Source: Nocardioides luteus
GTDB lineage: Bacteria; Actinomycetota; Actinomycetes; Propionibacteriales; Nocardioidaceae
Length of the DNA stretch: 64,000 bases
Direction: 5' to 3'
NCBI RefSeq assembly: GCF_015752315.1
Contig: NZ_JADOVJ010000001.1
Span: forward strand, 5,076,501-5,140,500
The notes below the pieces were generated by a model, which worked only from the letters and a program-made list of their open reading frames with translations, ran no database searches and was not told the origin of the DNA. Positions 54,320 to 63,520 of this stretch are shown here, in pieces. Both the position numbers and the translations under genes were made by a program. Positions within the stretch are counted from its first letter, which is position 1, and each line of letters begins with the position of its first letter.

Positions 54320-56281
54320 GTGACCGACGAGACCCTGTCCAACCTGCTGCACGAGAAGCGCCGGTTCGAGCCCCCTGCCGAGCTCGCCGCCGCAGCCAAC
54401 GTCAAGGCCGACGCGTACGACGCCGCGACCGCGGACCGCGACGCCTTCTGGGCCGCCGCCGCGGAACGGCTCACCTGGGCCAAGCCGTTCGATCGCGTCC
54501 TCAACTGGGACAACCCGCCGTTCGCGAAGTGGTTCGAGGGCGGCGAGATCAACGTGGCGTACAACGCCGTCGACCGGCACGTGGAGGCCGGGCTCGGCGA
54601 CCGGGTCGCGATCCACTGGGTCGGTGAGCCGGCCGACGACAAGCGGACGATCACCTATGCCGAGCTCAAGGACGAGGTCTCGCGGGCCGCGAACGCCTTC
54701 GAGGCGCTGGGGGTGTCGAAGGGCGACCGGGTCGCGATCTACATGCCCATGATCCCCGAGGCCGTCTTCGCGATGCTGGCCTGCGCCCGGATCGGCGCGA
54801 TCCACACCGTCATCTTCGGTGGCTTCTCGGCCGAGGCGCTGGCCGCCCGGATCACCGACTGCAACGCCAAGCTCGTGGTCACCTCCGACGGCGGCTACCG
54901 CCGTGGTGCGCCGTCGGCGCTCAAGCCGGCCGTCGACGAGGCGCTGGGCAAGATCGACGCCGGGATCGTGGAGAACGTCGTCGTCGTCCGCCGCACCGGC
55001 CAGGACGTCGAGTGGAACGACTCCGTCGACACATGGTGGTCCGACGTCGTCGATGGCGCGTCGACCGAGCACGCCCCGGTCGCGCACGACGCCGAGCACC
55101 CGCTCTTCGTGATGTACACCTCCGGCACCACCGGGAAGCCGAAGGGCATCCTGCACACCACCGGTGGCTACCTCACCCAGGCGGCATTCACCCACTGGGA
55201 GGTCTTCGACCTCAAGCCGGAGACCGACGTCTACTGGTGCACCGCCGACATCGGCTGGATCACCGGCCACTCCTACATCGTCTACGGACCGCTGGCCAAC
55301 GGCGCGACCCAGGTGCTCTACGAGGGCACCCCTGACTTCCCGGAGAAGGGCCGCTGGTGGCAGATCATCGAGGAGTACGGCGTCACCATCTTCTACACGG
55401 CGCCGACCGCGATCCGGACGTTCATGAAGCAGGGCCGCGCCATCCCCGACGCCCGCGACCTCTCCTCGGTCCGCCTGCTCGGGTCGGTCGGTGAGCCGAT
55501 CAACCCCGAGGCCTACATCTGGTACCGCGACGTCATCGGCGGCTCGAAGGTGCCCGTCGTGGACACCTGGTGGCAGACCGAGACCGGCGCGATCATGATC
55601 TCGCCGCTCCCCGGGGTCACCCACGGCAAGCCGGGGTCGGCGATGAAGGCGCTGCCGGGTGTGGGCGCCGACGTGGTCGACGACAACGGCGTCCCCGTGC
55701 CGGACGGTGCCGGGGGCTACCTCGTGCTCACCCAGCCGTGGCCGTCGATGCTGCGTACGATCTGGGGGGACGACCAGCGCTACATCGACACCTACTGGTC
55801 GCGCTTCAAGGACCAGGGCTATTACTTCGCAGGCGACGGCGCGAAGAAGGACGAGGACGGCGACGTCTGGGTCCTGGGCCGCGTCGACGATGTGATGAAC
55901 GTGTCCGGGCACCGGCTCTCCACCACCGAGATCGAGTCGGCGCTGGTCTCGCACGCCTACGTCGCGGAGGCGGCGGTCGTCGGTGCGACCGATCCCGACA
56001 CGGGGCAGGCCGTGGTGGCGTACGTCATCCTGCGCGACGGGTCGCCCGAGGACTGCGAGAAGGAGCTCTCCGACCACGTCCGCAAGGAGATCGGCCCGAT
56101 CGCCAAGCCGCGGCAGATCATGATCGTGCCCGAGCTGCCCAAGACGCGCTCGGGGAAGATCATGCGGCGGCTTCTGCGCGACCTCGCTGAGGGTCGCGGT
56201 GTCGGCGACACCACCACGCTCGCTGACCAGACGATCATGGATCTGATCGCCGCCGGGCAGGCGACCTCCACCGAGGACTGA
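54320..56281 (+). CDS. acs: Acetyl-CoA synthetase
   Basis: The 653-residue enzyme has the ANL-family AMP-binding motif YTSGTTGKPKG, DTWWQTETG, and the C-terminal PKTRSGKIMRRLLR carrying the lysine that is reversibly acetylated in the family. It makes acetyl-CoA from acetate, ATP and CoA. It stands behind its own promoter after the actP terminator. An AcuC-type deacetylase is encoded at 37.9 kb. GTG start, GGAG just upstream. Confidence 0.97.
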   Translation: MTDETLSNLLHEKRRFEPPAELAAAANVKADAYDAATADRDAFWAAAAERLTWAKPFDRVLNWDNPPFAKWFEGGEINVAYNAVDRHVEAGLGDRVAIHWVGEPADDKRTITYAELKDEVSRAANAFEALGVSKGDRVAIYMPMIPEAVFAMLACARIGAIHTVIFGGFSAEALAARITDCNAKLVVTSDGGYRRGAPSALKPAVDEALGKIDAGIVENVVVVRRTGQDVEWNDSVDTWWSDVVDGASTEHAPVAHDAEHPLFVMYTSGTTGKPKGILHTTGGYLTQAAFTHWEVFDLKPETDVYWCTADIGWITGHSYIVYGPLANGATQVLYEGTPDFPEKGRWWQIIEEYGVTIFYTAPTAIRTFMKQGRAIPDARDLSSVRLLGSVGEPINPEAYIWYRDVIGGSKVPVVDTWWQTETGAIMISPLPGVTHGKPGSAMKALPGVGADVVDDNGVPVPDGAGGYLVLTQPWPSMLRTIWGDDQRYIDTYWSRFKDQGYYFAGDGAKKDEDGDVWVLGRVDDVMNVSGHRLSTTEIESALVSHAYVAEAAVVGATDPDTGQAVVAYVILRDGSPEDCEKELSDHVRKEIGPIAKPRQIMIVPELPKTRSGKIMRRLLRDLAEGRGVGDTTTLADQTIMDLIAAGQATSTED

Positions 56282-56294
56282 TCCACTCGGCATC

Positions 56295-56328
56295 GCGGCC
56301 CGGTCGCCCTCGTGGGCGACCGGGCCGC
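56295..56328 (+). terminator. Terminator after acs
   Basis: GCGGCCCGGTCGCCC pairs with GGGCGACCGGGCCGC around a TCGT loop, 13 bp after the stop; no U-run. Confidence 0.85.
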
Positions 56329-56454
56329 TGCGTACTCGCGATCGCGTCCACTTCACGGACGAGGCCGAGGACGCTTGCTAGGGTCGAGGTGAGGTGTGCC
56401 GGGAAGTCTGGTCGGCGTGAGTTCGTCGACCCCTGAGCCGCTGGAGGCCCACTC

Positions 56455-57753
56455 GTGACCGACACCCGCAACCGCCTGTTCACCCGTGGCTCCTGGCTGG
56501 AGACCTCGCGTACCGCCGAGATCCTGCGCGCCGAGACAACCGGCGGCATCCTCCTCATCATCGCCGCGGTGATCGCAGTCGTCCTGGCCAACAGCCCGTT
56601 GCAGGACGCGTACGAGGCGCTCCGGGACTTCCGCGTCGGGCCGGCCGCGCTCCATCTCGACCTGAGCATCGGGGCCTGGGCGGCCGACGGCCTGCTGGCG
56701 ATCTTCTTCTTCGTCGCCGGCCTCGAGCTCAAGCGCGAGTTCGTCTCCGGCGACCTGCGTGACCCCCGCCGGGCCGCGCTGCCGATCGCGGCCGCGGTCG
56801 GCGGCATGGTCGTGCCGGCCCTGGTCTACGTGGCGGTCAACGTGATCGGCGACGGCTCGCTGGCCGGCTGGGCGACCCCGGTGGCCACCGACATCGCCTT
56901 CGCGGTCGCGATCCTGGCGGTCATCTCGACGCACCTGCCGGCAGGGCTGCGTACGTTCCTGCTGACGCTCGCCGTCGTCGACGACCTGCTCGGCATCATC
57001 GTCATCGCGATCTTCTTCACCTCCGAGCTGCACATCGGGATCCTGCTGCTGGCGCTCGTGCCGATCGGGCTGTTCGCGGTGCTCGTGCAGCGTCGGATCC
57101 GTAGCCCGTGGCTGTTGCTCCCGCTCGCCGCGATCGCCTGGGCGCTCGTCCACGCCAGCGGCGTCCACGCCACCGTCGCCGGCGTGCTGCTCGGCTTCAC
57201 CGTGCCCGTCATCGCCCGCAACCCGGAGGCCAAGCGCGGCCTCGCCGAGCACTTCGAGCACCTGGTCCGGCCCATCTCCGCCGGTATCGCGGTGCCGATC
57301 TTCGCCTTCTTCGCGGCGGGCGTCTCGTTGGGAGGCTGGTCTGGGATCACCGGGGCGTTCCGCGACCCGATCACGTTGGGCATCATCCTCGGCCTGGTCG
57401 TCGGCAAGACCGTCGGCATCACCGGTTCGACCTGGCTGTTAGCCCGGTTCACCCGGGCCTCGCTCGACGACGACCTCGCCTGGACCGACGTCATCGGGAT
57501 GGCGATGCTGGCCGGCATCGGGTTCACCGTGTCGCTGCTGATCGGCGAGCTGGCCTTCGGGTCGGATCCGTCCGCTCACGACCACATGAAGGTGGGCGTC
57601 CTGTTCGGCTCCGTGCTGGCCGCGCTGCTCGCCACGGTCGTGCTGCGCGCCCGCAACCGGGTCTACCGTCGCATCGAGCAGCTGGAGACGATCGACGCCA
57701 ACAAGGACGGCGTGCCGGACGTGTTCGAGGATGATCAGGGTCGGGACCGGTAA
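56455..57753 (+). CDS. nhaA: Na+/H+ antiporter NhaA
   Basis: The 432-residue membrane protein has NhaA blocks: [33 protein letters not shown] and [17 protein letters not shown], the last with the paired Asp residues that bind sodium and protons. It exports sodium for pH and salt balance. The C-terminal tail (about residues 390-432) is cytoplasmic with a DANKDG-like segment. GTG start. Confidence 0.95.
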   Translation: MTDTRNRLFTRGSWLETSRTAEILRAETTGGILLIIAAVIAVVLANSPLQDAYEALRDFRVGPAALHLDLSIGAWAADGLLAIFFFVAGLELKREFVSGDLRDPRRAALPIAAAVGGMVVPALVYVAVNVIGDGSLAGWATPVATDIAFAVAILAVISTHLPAGLRTFLLTLAVVDDLLGIIVIAIFFTSELHIGILLLALVPIGLFAVLVQRRIRSPWLLLPLAAIAWALVHASGVHATVAGVLLGFTVPVIARNPEAKRGLAEHFEHLVRPISAGIAVPIFAFFAAGVSLGGWSGITGAFRDPITLGIILGLVVGKTVGITGSTWLLARFTRASLDDDLAWTDVIGMAMLAGIGFTVSLLIGELAFGSDPSAHDHMKVGVLFGSVLAALLATVVLRARNRVYRRIEQLETIDANKDGVPDVFEDDQGRDR

Positions 57754-57795
57754 GGTCGTGGACGCTCCCCAACACACGTTCAGCGAAGGGTTCCC

Positions 57796-58203
57796 ATGGC
57801 AGTCGACATCGTGAAGTCCCCGGGCGGCGAGGACCCGACGATCGGGAAGCTCGTCGTCGACGCCACTCGTGACATCTCCGAGCTCGTCAACAAGGAGATC
57901 ACGCTGGCCAAGCAGGAGCTCAAGGTCTCGGTGACCAACGCCGGCGTCGGCATCGGCCTCTTCGCCGCCGCCGCGTTCCTGCTCGTCCTGGCCGTGATCA
58001 TGCTCTCCGTCTCGGTGGCCTACTTCATCCACTGGGCCGGCCTCGGCCTGCACTGGTCCTTCCTCATCGTCTTCGGCTTCTACGTCTTGTTGGCCGCGTT
58101 GCTCGGATTCATCGGCGTACTCAAGGTGAAGAAGGTCAAGGCCCCCGAGAAGGCCATCGCCCAGGGCAAGGAGATCCCCCGGGCGCTCAAGGGCCAGCGC
58201 TGA
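57796..58203 (+). CDS. Phage-holin-superfamily III/DUF1469-like membrane protein
   Basis: The 135-residue protein has an N-terminal amphipathic region (LVVDATRDISELVNKEITLAKQEL-type) and two or three membrane spans (about residues 50-75 and 83-105). It fits the actinobacterial holin-superfamily/DUF1469 proteins, which are chromosomal membrane proteins and do not by themselves mark a prophage. AAGGG precedes the ATG. It is 42 bp after nhaA and may share its transcript. Confidence 0.8.
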   Translation: MAVDIVKSPGGEDPTIGKLVVDATRDISELVNKEITLAKQELKVSVTNAGVGIGLFAAAAFLLVLAVIMLSVSVAYFIHWAGLGLHWSFLIVFGFYVLLAALLGFIGVLKVKKVKAPEKAIAQGKEIPRALKGQR

Positions 58204-58210
58204 CCCCTCC

Positions 58211-58273
58211 GCCGAATCGGTAGTTGTGGCAGCCGAATCGGTAGTTGTGGCGGCCGAGTAGGTCGTTCTGGCG
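58211..58273. repeat. Three tandem 21-bp repeats before the DUF559 gene
   Basis: The unit GCCGAATCGGTAGTTGTGGC plus one base is present twice almost perfectly and a third time degenerated (GCCGAGTAGGTCGTTCTGGC). The same unit recurs just after the gene. Confidence 0.85.
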
Positions 58274-58280
58274 ACCTCGT

Positions 58281-58330
58281 CCGGGCCATTCACTGTCCAC
58301 AGGCACGCCTCGCGCCGGAGTTATCCACAG
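58281..58330 (+). promoter_or_regulatory. Shared upstream module with DnaA-box-like TTATCCACAG, copy 2
   Basis: CCGGGCCATTCAC then TCCACAG ending at 58302, an 18-bp gap, TTATCCACAG (58321-58330), then 51 bp to the start. The first block matches copy 1 at 19 of 22 positions. Confidence 0.65.
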
Positions 58331-58381
58331 CCGGCCGAAACTGCGATGAATTTCGTACGTCGCGAGCGCACAGTGGCTCGC

Positions 58382-59314
58382 ATGAACCTGTCAGTTGTCG
58401 GCGCTGCCTCGGCTCTGCCAGCGCGCCCCTTTACCGCCAGCGAGCTCAACGAGCTCTCCATCAAGAGGTACGACCTCCGCGTTGCCGTCGAGCGCGGTGA
58501 GGTCTTGAGACCCTTCCGCGGTGTCTTCATCCCGTCCGGCGTCGAGGACACCGCGGAGACGCGTGCGGCAGCGGTCTCACGCGTCGTCACTCCCCACCAC
58601 GTCGTCTCCGACCGCACCGCGGCATGGATCCACGGGGTCAACACCTACTCGCTCAGCGAACAGGCACAGATTCCGGCCATCGAGACCTGCGCTCGTCGTG
58701 GCTATGCGCCCACGCGCCTCGAAGGCGTCGATGGCCGCTCGCGTGACCTCCTCGACCGGGACATCATGACGATCAACGGGGTAAGGATCACCACCCCTGT
58801 GCGAACAGCGCTCGACCTCGGCTGCAATCTGAAGCGCCGCGAGGCGATGGCCGCCCTCAACGAGTTGGCCAGAGAGCACGGCATCACCCGATCCGACCTC
58901 TACCAGGAGCTTCCTCGCTTCAAGGGTCGCCGCGGCGTCGTCCAGCTGCGAGAACTCGTCCCGCTCCTCAACCGCCATGTCGAGTCGCAGCGGGAGTCGT
59001 GGACGTTGCTGGCGATCAGCGACGCTGGTCTGCCGCTTCCCGAGACGCAGGTCTGGGTCGATGTCGAAGGCATCCCGACCTATCGACTCGACTTCGCCTA
59101 CCGTCTTGCCAAGGTCGCCGTCGAATACGACGGCGAAGACCATGACGACCCCGATCAGCGGATCTACGACGAGGAACGACGGGGTTGGCTCGTCGACCAC
59201 GGCTGGATCGTCATCGTCGTGCGCCGAGGCGACTTCACGGGCGATCGTCTCGACGCCTGGCTCCGGGAGATCAAGGATGCGCTCACCCCGACGTACTCCT
59301 CCCGACGGTTCTGA
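58382..59314 (+). CDS. Orphan AbiEi-like protein with DUF559 nuclease-like domain
   Basis: The 310-residue protein has an N-terminal winged-helix/AbiEi-type segment (about residues 15-60, ELNELSIKRYDLRVAVERGEVLRPFRGVFI) and a C-terminal DUF559/Vsr-like domain (about 200-300): E in VESQRES, YRLDFAYRLAKVAVEYDGEDHDD, then DEERRGWLVDHGWIVIVVRRGDF. DUF559 belongs to the PD-(D/E)XK nuclease superfamily. No AbiEii toxin is adjacent. The ATG is chosen because its distance from TTATCCACAG equals that of the other gene at 9.9 kb; an ATG 12 codons upstream is possible. It is bracketed by 21-bp repeats, which suggests an insertable unit. Confidence 0.75.
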   Translation: MNLSVVGAASALPARPFTASELNELSIKRYDLRVAVERGEVLRPFRGVFIPSGVEDTAETRAAAVSRVVTPHHVVSDRTAAWIHGVNTYSLSEQAQIPAIETCARRGYAPTRLEGVDGRSRDLLDRDIMTINGVRITTPVRTALDLGCNLKRREAMAALNELAREHGITRSDLYQELPRFKGRRGVVQLRELVPLLNRHVESQRESWTLLAISDAGLPLPETQVWVDVEGIPTYRLDFAYRLAKVAVEYDGEDHDDPDQRIYDEERRGWLVDHGWIVIVVRRGDFTGDRLDAWLREIKDALTPTYSSRRF

Positions 59315-59316
59315 TC

Positions 59317-59358
59317 GCCGAATCCGCAGTTGTGGCGGCCGAGTCGGCGAAAAGTCAG
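59317..59358. repeat. 21-bp repeats after the DUF559 gene
   Basis: GCCGAATCCGCAGTTGTGGC plus one base and a degenerate second unit GCCGAGTCGGCGAAAAGTC follow the stop by 2 bp and overlap the end of the marP gene. Confidence 0.75.
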
Positions 59359-60533
59359 CCGGCGCAGGCTCCGGTGTCGACGGCAGCGGTCTGCGAGCGA
59401 GCCTCGCGAGCGATGTCGATGACCTGGTCGGTGGTGAGGGCGTAGCCGGTCTCGGAGTCGGTGACCGAGGCGGCGAAGACGACGCCGACGACGTCTCCCT
59501 CGGAGTCGACGATGGGGCCTCCGGAGTTGCCGGGGCGGATGAGGCTGCGTACGGAGTAGACGTCTCGGATGACGGTGCCGACGCCGTAGATGTCGGGCGA
59601 GCGGAGGCGCTGCTCGGCACGGATACGGCCGGGCTGTACGTCGAAGGGGCCGTCCTGCGGATAGCCCAGGACCGCGATCGGGTCCTCGGCAGCGGCAGTG
59701 CGGTCGAACTCGAGACGGTCGAGGTTGCCGCCGCCCTTGAACTTCAGGACCGCGATGTCGATCTCTGGGTCGTAGTGGACGACCTTGGCGTCGTTGGCTC
59801 CGTCGCCGACGATCACGTTGGGGTCGTCGACGCCGGCCACGACGTGGGCGTTGGTCATCAGATAGCCGCGCCCGATGACGAAGCCGGTGCCCTCGACGCC
59901 CTTGCCACACTCGTTGGCGCCACGGATCTTGAGGACCGACTCCCCGGCGCGTACGACATCCGGGTCGGTGAGCATGCGGCGCGGGCCCGGCCCGACCTCG
60001 ACGATCCGCTCGCGGGCGAACGGTTCCAGGTAGCGCGGGAAGAACGAGGTGCCGACGACGTCGTTGAACGCGCGCAGCGCACGGTCGGCGGGCGACGGCA
60101 TGATCGAGTCGACCTTCGCCAGGATCGCCGACCCGCGTACGGCCGGGGTCAGCCCGTTGATCTGAGCCCCGGAGACCGCCACACCGAGCGCCCACGCGAC
60201 CACCAGCACGGCAGCCGCGCTGAGCAGCGACCCGCCGAGCGCATCGACGATCCGAGCCGGCTGCCAGGTGATCTCGTCGCGCACCCGGACTCCGCCGTAC
60301 TGCAGCACCGCCTGGCCGATGGATGCGCAGGCGATCACGACGAACAGCGCACCGAGCGATACCCACAACGACGGCGCCGCGCTGCCCAGCACCTTCGGCG
60401 CCAGCCAGATGCCGATGAAGCCACCGAGCAGCAGTCCACCGGTCGCGAAAGCGCCGGTGATGAAGCCCTGCCAGTAGCCCGAAAGCGCATAGGCGCCGAC
60501 GAGGACGATCAGGATCCAATCAAGAAAGTTCAC
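59355..60533 (-). CDS. marP: MarP-type membrane serine protease
   Basis: The 392-residue protein has four N-terminal membrane spans (CvpA-like, residues 1-125) and a periplasmic trypsin-like protease: His in TNAHVVAG, Asp in EIDIAVLKF, Ser in RPGNSGGPIV. Two cysteines (NECGKG and the C-terminal TGACAG) match the regulatory disulfide of MarP. In Mycobacterium tuberculosis MarP protects against acid and oxidative stress. Order nth-TlpA-Nudix-marP next to crp is the same as Rv3674c-Rv3671c. GTG overlaps the Nudix stop. Confidence 0.93.
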   Translation of the reverse strand: MNFLDWILIVLVGAYALSGYWQGFITGAFATGGLLLGGFIGIWLAPKVLGSAAPSLWVSLGALFVVIACASIGQAVLQYGGVRVRDEITWQPARIVDALGGSLLSAAAVLVVAWALGVAVSGAQINGLTPAVRGSAILAKVDSIMPSPADRALRAFNDVVGTSFFPRYLEPFARERIVEVGPGPRRMLTDPDVVRAGESVLKIRGANECGKGVEGTGFVIGRGYLMTNAHVVAGVDDPNVIVGDGANDAKVVHYDPEIDIAVLKFKGGGNLDRLEFDRTAAAEDPIAVLGYPQDGPFDVQPGRIRAEQRLRSPDIYGVGTVIRDVYSVRSLIRPGNSGGPIVDSEGDVVGVVFAASVTDSETGYALTTDQVIDIAREARSQTAAVDTGACAG

Positions 60534-61234
60534 GGCCGATTCCGTTCGCGTCCCTGCAGCATGTATTCGGGCAACTCCTTGATCGGGGCGTCCGGAATCT
60601 CCGAGATCCACCCGAGATAGGTGAAGAAGCGGTTGATGATTCCACCTGTAAAGCCCCAGAGGATGACATCCTTCTCCGGTCCGATCAAGAACGCGGGCAT
60701 CAGCCATCCCCCGCGCCCCGGCGAACCCACCTGGATCCGGTGGGCCGGATCCATGAGATCGGACAACGGCACCCGATAGACCGCGTGGACCTCCTCGACC
60801 GAGCGCGTCGTCACCGGCGACGGCTCCCGCCACCACGCGATGATCGGCACCACGGCATGGTTGGAGAACGGGATCCACAGCGCCGGCAACCGACCCACGA
60901 CGTCGACACCTGTCGGATCGAGGCCGGTCTCCTCCCACGCCTCGCGGAGCGCGGCTTCCTCGGCGGTCTCCCCCGGATCGAGCCGGCCGCCCGGGAACGA
61001 CACCTGGCCGGGGTGCGAGCGCATCGTGTGCGAGCGCTCGGTCAGCAACAGATCGGGGCCCTCGGGACCTTCACCGAAGAGCATGAGCACGGCCGACTCC
61101 CGCGCGCTGCCGTCCGCCGGCGGCAGGAACTGCGAGATGTCCTCGCCCTGGATCCGCTCGGCCGCGTCGACGATCTCGTCGAACCACTCCGGCCGCGCGA
61201 AGCCAGGACGGTCCGCCCGCTGAGGCTCGCTCAC
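60530..61234 (-). CDS. Nudix hydrolase, coenzyme A pyrophosphatase type
   Basis: The 234-residue protein has the Nudix box GGRLDPGE...REAWEETG preceded by SHPGQVSFPGG, the signature of CoA pyrophosphatases (NuCoA). It would hydrolyse CoA or its oxidised derivatives to 3',5'-ADP and phosphopantetheine. It overlaps both neighbours by GTGA. Confidence 0.9.
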   Translation of the reverse strand: MSEPQRADRPGFARPEWFDEIVDAAERIQGEDISQFLPPADGSARESAVLMLFGEGPEGPDLLLTERSHTMRSHPGQVSFPGGRLDPGETAEEAALREAWEETGLDPTGVDVVGRLPALWIPFSNHAVVPIIAWWREPSPVTTRSVEEVHAVYRVPLSDLMDPAHRIQVGSPGRGGWLMPAFLIGPEKDVILWGFTGGIINRFFTYLGWISEIPDAPIKELPEYMLQGRERNRP

Positions 61235-61863
61235 AGCGTGATCCCCAGCTTCTTCTCGACCAGCTGCTTCACCTGGGTCTCGCTGTCCATTCCGCCCATC
61301 TGAAGCAGCTCCACCTCACCCGAGGAGGACAGGACGTACGTCGTCGGCACCGCTCGCGCGGTGAGCGGGCCGCCCTGCAGCTCACCGCCGGGATCGGCGT
61401 ACATCGGGAAGGTCACCCCGCGCGAGATCGCCTCTTCGAGCGCGACCCCGGGGACGGTGTCCAGGACGTCGATGCCGATCACCGGCACCTCGTCACCGTA
61501 GGTCTCGTAGAAGCGCTGCAGCGCGGGCATCTCCTCCTTGCAGGGCGCGCAGAAGCCCTGGAAGAGGTTGATCACCATCGGCCCCTCGAAGGAGGCGAGG
61601 TCGGCCGGCTCGCCACCACCGAGGCACGGCAGCTCGACCGACGGCAGACCACCGTCGCTCGCAGACCCCGGGCGGCACTCCTCCACGTCGGAAGCCTTCT
61701 TGGCAGCCACCATCTCGTCGGTGGCCACGTCGACGTTCGAGGAGGACGGTCCGTCGCCGAGCGGCGCGCCGGACTGCCCGCCACCGGCCGAGGACTCGGT
61801 GCCGCAACCGGCCAGGCTCGCCAGCAGCAGAGCGGCCATCGCCGCACCAACTCTACGAAGCAT
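61231..61863 (-). CDS. TlpA-type thioredoxin lipoprotein (Rv3673c-like)
   Basis: The 210-residue precursor has a lipoprotein signal with LAGC (Cys20) and a thioredoxin fold with the active site GFCAPCKEEMP and cis-proline region AVPTTYVL. It acts outside the membrane as a disulfide exchanger. Between Nudix and nth it matches Rv3673c of Mycobacterium tuberculosis. It differs from the cytochrome c TlpA at 20.6 kb by an insert with extra cysteines (Cys63, Cys80). TGATG overlap with nth. Confidence 0.9.
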   Translation of the reverse strand: MLRRVGAAMAALLLASLAGCGTESSAGGGQSGAPLGDGPSSSNVDVATDEMVAAKKASDVEECRPGSASDGGLPSVELPCLGGGEPADLASFEGPMVINLFQGFCAPCKEEMPALQRFYETYGDEVPVIGIDVLDTVPGVALEEAISRGVTFPMYADPGGELQGGPLTARAVPTTYVLSSSGEVELLQMGGMDSETQVKQLVEKKLGITL

Positions 61864-62579
61864 CAGTTGCGGCCCTCCGTGCGGACCAGCTTCGCGGCGG
61901 CGACCGGGTCGGTCGGTCCCTCACCGTACGCAGGGCACAGCTGCGACACCGGGCAGGCACCGCACGCCGGCTTCTGGGCGTGACAGATCCGCCGCCCGTG
62001 CCAGATCACGTGGTGGGACAGCATCGTCCAGTCCCGCTTCTCGAACAGTGCGCCGACCTCGTGCTCGACCTTGACCGGGTCCTTCTCCGTCGTCCAGCCG
62101 AAGCGGCGCGAGAGCCGGCCGAAATGGGTGTCGACGGTGATCCCCGGCTTGCCGAAGGCGTTGCCGAGCACCACGTTGGCAGTCTTGCGCCCGACACCGG
62201 GCAGCTTGACCAGCTGCTCCAGGCGGGAGGGCACCTCCCCGTCGTACTCCTCCACCAGCACGGCACTCAGCTTCAGCAGCGCGTCGGTCTTGGCGCGGAA
62301 GAACCCGAGCGGCCCGACGAGCTGCTCCAGGTGCTCCCGGGGCGCGGCGGCCATCTCCTTCGCGGTCGGGTAGGCCGCGAACAGGGCGGGCGAGGCCAGG
62401 TTGACCCGCTTGTCGGTCGTCTGTGCGCTCAGCACCGTGACGACCAGGCACTCGAACGGGTTGGTGAAGTCGAGCTCGGCCTTCGCATCCGGGTAGGTCT
62501 CACCGAGGATGCGGTCGATCCGACGGGCGCGACGCACCAGACCCAGGCGCGTCTCAGTCGCAAACTTCTGGGCAGGCAC
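61863..62579 (-). CDS. nth: Endonuclease III (DNA glycosylase/AP lyase)
   Basis: The 238-residue enzyme has helix-hairpin-helix [10 protein letters not shown] with catalytic Lys132, Asp150 in TVDTHF, and the iron-sulfur cluster pattern [17 protein letters not shown]. It removes oxidised pyrimidines from DNA. GTG start. Divergent from crp. Confidence 0.96.
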   Translation of the reverse strand: MPAQKFATETRLGLVRRARRIDRILGETYPDAKAELDFTNPFECLVVTVLSAQTTDKRVNLASPALFAAYPTAKEMAAAPREHLEQLVGPLGFFRAKTDALLKLSAVLVEEYDGEVPSRLEQLVKLPGVGRKTANVVLGNAFGKPGITVDTHFGRLSRRFGWTTEKDPVKVEHEVGALFEKRDWTMLSHHVIWHGRRICHAQKPACGACPVSQLCPAYGEGPTDPVAAAKLVRTEGRN

Positions 62580-62702
62580 GCAGCAAGGCTACGCGGCCGC
62601 ACCGACAATCCCGATCCGGCCCAGCAGACGACTAGCACAAATACGGCCACACACATGCACTTTCTGGGCTTATCGGTGGCTTATCGGTGGGGGATGTGCA
62701 CC

Positions 62703-62718
62703 TGTGAGACGTTCCACA
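62703..62718. promoter_or_regulatory. Candidate CRP site overlapping the crp promoter
   Basis: TGTGAGACGTTCCACA matches TGTGA-N6-TCACA at 9 of 10 fixed positions. TAGGAT directly after it (62721-62726) looks like a -10 element, so bound CRP would cover the promoter: autorepression is likely. An 11-bp tandem repeat GCTTATCGGTG lies just upstream (62668-62689). Confidence 0.55.
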
Positions 62719-62777
62719 GATAGGATTCCCGGTGTAATACCCGCGGATGTGGGGAAAATCCAGGAGGAATGGCCGCA

Positions 62778-63455
62778 ATGGACAACGACGTACTCCGTCA
62801 GGCACCGCTCTTCAGCGCACTCGACGACGAGTCGATGACGGCCCTGCACGCCTCGATGGCAGAGTCGAAGCTCCGCCGCGGAGAGGTGCTCTTTCACGAG
62901 GGTGACTCCGGCGACAAGCTGTACGTCGTGATCGACGGCAAGGTGAAGCTCGGCCGCACCTCGTCCGACGGCCGCGAGAACCTGCTCGCGATCATGGGCC
63001 CCGGCCAGATGTTCGGCGAGCTCTCGCTCTTCGACCCGGGCCCCCGCTCGGCCACCGTCACCGCGGTCACCGACTCCGCCTTCGCCAGCCTCTCGCACGA
63101 GGACCTCCTCAAGTGGCTCGAGGGCCGCCCGGTCGTCGCCCGCGGCCTGCTCGCCCAGCTGGCCGGCCGCCTCCGCAAGGCCAACGACGTCGTCGCCGAC
63201 CTCGTCTTCTCCGACGTCCCCGGCCGCGTCGCGAAGGCCCTCCTCGACCTCGCCGACCGCTTCGGCCGCACCGCCGACGACGGCGTCCACGTCCACCACG
63301 ACCTCACCCAGGAGGAGCTCGCCCAGCTCGTCGGCGCCTCCCGCGAGACGGTCAACAAGGCCCTGGCCGACTTCGCCAGCCGCGGCTGGCTCCGCCTCGA
63401 GCCGCGCAGCGTGGTCATCATGGATATTGAGCGCATGGCCCGCCGCGCCCGCTGA
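62778..63455 (+). CDS. crp: cAMP receptor protein, CRP/FNR family
   Basis: The 225-residue protein has an N-terminal cyclic-nucleotide-binding domain (GDSGDKLYVVIDGKVKLG, GPGQMFGELSLFDPGPRSATV with the cAMP-contacting FGELSL..RSA) and a C-terminal winged helix (LTQEELAQLVGASRETVNKAL). Start chosen at MDNDVL because AGGAGG is 8-9 nt upstream; an ATG three codons earlier is too close. Length equals Mycobacterium tuberculosis Crp. It is the probable regulator of the sites before actP, acs and itself. Confidence 0.95.
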   Translation: MDNDVLRQAPLFSALDDESMTALHASMAESKLRRGEVLFHEGDSGDKLYVVIDGKVKLGRTSSDGRENLLAIMGPGQMFGELSLFDPGPRSATVTAVTDSAFASLSHEDLLKWLEGRPVVARGLLAQLAGRLRKANDVVADLVFSDVPGRVAKALLDLADRFGRTADDGVHVHHDLTQEELAQLVGASRETVNKALADFASRGWLRLEPRSVVIMDIERMARRAR

Positions 63456-63479
63456 GTCTTTACCTTCCAACAGGCACCC

Positions 63480-63520
63480 GGCCTCCTTTCATCCGGCGTA
63501 GTAGCCGGTGAAAGGAGGCC
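63480..63520 (+). promoter_or_regulatory. Hairpin sequestering the Shine-Dalgarno of the downstream sigma factor
   Basis: GGCCTCCTTTCA-CCGGC pairs with GCCGGTGAAAGGAGGCC over about 17 bp with one bulged T. The 3' arm contains AAAGGAGG and directly abuts the GTG start, while the 5' arm copies the anti-Shine-Dalgarno CCTCCTTTC. It may also terminate crp. Confidence 0.65.

Noticed and set aside
57796..58203. Holin-family protein as a sign of a prophage
   Set aside because: This holin-superfamily/DUF1469 type is a common chromosomal protein in actinobacteria and no capsid, tail, integrase or endolysin gene is nearby.
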